Positions 63,098 through 64,000 of a DNA stretch of 64,000 nt are shown one piece after another (position 1 is the first letter of the stretch; the number at the start of each line of letters is the position of its first letter). The notes below the pieces were generated by a model. It searched no databases. It saw only the letters and a program-made list of their open reading frames with translations, and was not told where the DNA came from. Source of the DNA: Desulfovibrio aminophilus DSM 12254 (lineage in GTDB: Bacteria; Desulfobacterota; Desulfovibrionia; Desulfovibrionales; Desulfovibrionaceae); assembly GCF_000422565.1 (NCBI RefSeq), contig NZ_KE383877.1:69237-133236 (forward strand). The letters run 5' to 3'. The position numbers were made by a program, and so were the translations under genes.

Positions 63098-64000
63098 TCA
63101 TTCGTATTGCGCCAGCTCGGGAACGAGCATGAGCACGGTCATGGGCAGCGGCCGGTCGGCCTCCACCCGCACGCAGCCCTCCAGGTCCGAGCCCTGGGGG
63201 AACTTCACGGTCTTGTCTCCGCTCCAGAGCGCCGGGGCCCGGCCCATGCCGTCGGCCGCCCGGCGGAAGTGCATGGTCTCCATGCGGCCGCCCGGCGCGC
63301 CCAGCCTGCCGCCCAGGGTGCGGTAAAAACGCGCCGAGACCTGCACGATGCGCTTGCGCCGGGTCTGGGATGTGCCGGTCCCGCCTCCGGACTCCAGGCG
63401 CATGGTCGTCAGGGCCGAGGTGAACGGCAGGCCCGCGTGGACCACCCGCGCCGGACGGTCCAGCCGGATCGTGCCGTCGGCGGCCACCGCGCGCGGCGGC
63501 TGCACCGCCCCGTCGGCCAGCACGTCCACCGTCTCCCCGGCCAGGTGCTCCAGCCCGCCCAGAACCTCGGCGAGTTCGCCCCGCCAGGTCAGGCCGCAGT
63601 CCACGAAAAAGGCCTCCGCCGGGTCGTCGCCGGCGAGCCCGGCCTCCAGGGTCTCCACGAAGCGCCGGGTCCGGCCGCCGACCTCGCGGCGCACCACGAC
63701 CCAGAGCCGTTCGCGGCCCTCCGCCGGGTCCGGGATCGCCGCCAGGGACTCGACGGCCCCGGCCGTGACCTGGCGGCTCCAGGCGAACACGTCCTGGCCG
63801 GGCTCGTAGGTCAGGGTCAGGAGCACGCCGTCGGCCCGCAGGCAGAAGAGCACCGGGTCCGGGTCGCGCACGAAGGCCAGCCCCGTGATCCCGCCCTCGG
63901 TGAGGTGTTCGGAGAGCAGCGTCAGGTCGCGCGAGCTGAGGCCGTCGGCCTCGAAGCTGTAGGACAGCTCCCGCAGCTTGCGGCCCGAGCGCTGGACGTA
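63098..64000 (-). CDS. phage structural protein, partial (N terminus beyond window)
   Basis: 301 codons open to the window edge. The visible part begins YVQRSGRKLRELSYSFEADG, LTLLSEHLTEGGITGLAFVRDPDP, FCLRADGVLLTLTYEPGQDVFAW and VVVRREVGGRTRRFVETLE, a pattern I associate with large structural proteins found next to podovirus tail genes. The remaining part includes a WRGELAEVLGGLEHL...VDVLADG segment. Precise role is not known. Confidence 0.7.
   Translation of the reverse strand, partial: YVQRSGRKLRELSYSFEADGLSSRDLTLLSEHLTEGGITGLAFVRDPDPVLFCLRADGVLLTLTYEPGQDVFAWSRQVTAGAVESLAAIPDPAEGRERLWVVVRREVGGRTRRFVETLEAGLAGDDPAEAFFVDCGLTWRGELAEVLGGLEHLAGETVDVLADGAVQPPRAVAADGTIRLDRPARVVHAGLPFTSALTTMRLESGGGTGTSQTRRKRIVQVSARFYRTLGGRLGAPGGRMETMHFRRAADGMGRAPALWSGDKTVKFPQGSDLEGCVRVEADRPLPMTVLMLVPELAQYE

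Larger units (their letters stand above)
59828..64000 (-). mobile_element. T7-like prophage tail segment (partial, continues beyond window)
   Basis: Five consecutive minus-strand genes: two tiny ones, a tail fibre, a small charged protein and a structural protein cut by the window end. The left boundary is immediately beside the RTX terminator; no attachment site or integrase is visible. Confidence 0.7.

Overview
The window is GC-rich chromosomal DNA, most likely from a Desulfovibrionaceae-type sulfate reducer (Desulfovibrionia, formerly Deltaproteobacteria). The evidence is gene order and content: zapA, a 6S RNA gene and rny in a row, with ymdB and tyrS nearby; many signalling proteins (PAS, HD-GYP, GGDEF/EAL, HDOD, CheB/CheR hybrid); a Fur-box flavodoxin; and sigma-54 and sigma-28 type promoters. 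The genus assignment is inference. I saw no tRNA, rRNA, CRISPR array or complete transposase.

Layout. 0.2-4.1 kb: glmU, a ZapB-like coiled coil, zapA, 6S RNA, rny. 4.2-10.5 kb: a hybrid histidine kinase broken by a frameshift, then a dCache-PAS-GGDEF-EAL protein. 10.6-15.3 kb: lysozyme-inhibitor-like protein, ymdB, tyrS, DedA, HD-GYP. 15.4-17.7 kb: structured non-coding DNA and a podovirus portal remnant. 17.9-28.9 kb: pseudo-receiver, acyl-ACP thioesterase, cheR, HDOD protein, lipoprotein, DJ-1/PfpI protein, omptin-like protease, TPR protein, small secreted protein with a sigma-54 promoter, LpxR-like lipid A deacylase, FUSC protein, two Hsp20s. 29-38.7 kb: CheB-CheR-PAS-REC-HPt hybrid, flaG, a glycine-rich protein, a flavodoxin/TPR operon, queH, a membrane protein, hemW. 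38.8-43.1 kb: a putative toxin-immunity island (below). 43.1-51.6 kb: repeats, an amino-acid ABC transporter with a fused double permease, a methyl-accepting chemotaxis protein, an XRE-PAS regulator, a universal stress protein. 51.6-59.8 kb: a Maf-type flagellin-modification protein and a 1998-residue FecR/RTX protein. 59.8-64 kb: T7-like phage tail genes running off the end.

Most interesting system. At 38.8-43.1 kb, on the minus strand, an intact DUF2778 protein (L,D-transpeptidase-like, His310 and Cys323; the family of the type VI effector Tlde1) is followed by three paralogous exported proteins that look like periplasmic immunity proteins. A second effector copy lies between immunity genes 2 and 3. 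It is truncated and frameshifted at copies of a dispersed repeat but keeps its catalytic region. I read this as an effector-immunity array grown by tandem duplication.

Second theme. A dispersed intergenic repeat occurs more than 20 times, nearly always at gene 3' ends. It pairs a hairpin with an invariant TTCG/GAA loop and a covarying stem with a terminator-like AAAGGCGG...CCGCC hairpin. It supplies stop codons and C-terminal tails to several proteins, borders the duplications in the toxin island, and occurs as a near-identical block of about 92 bp at both 1 and 43306. Third theme: the MCP and the GGDEF-EAL protein share one sensory module and the same promoter with an overlapping inverted repeat.
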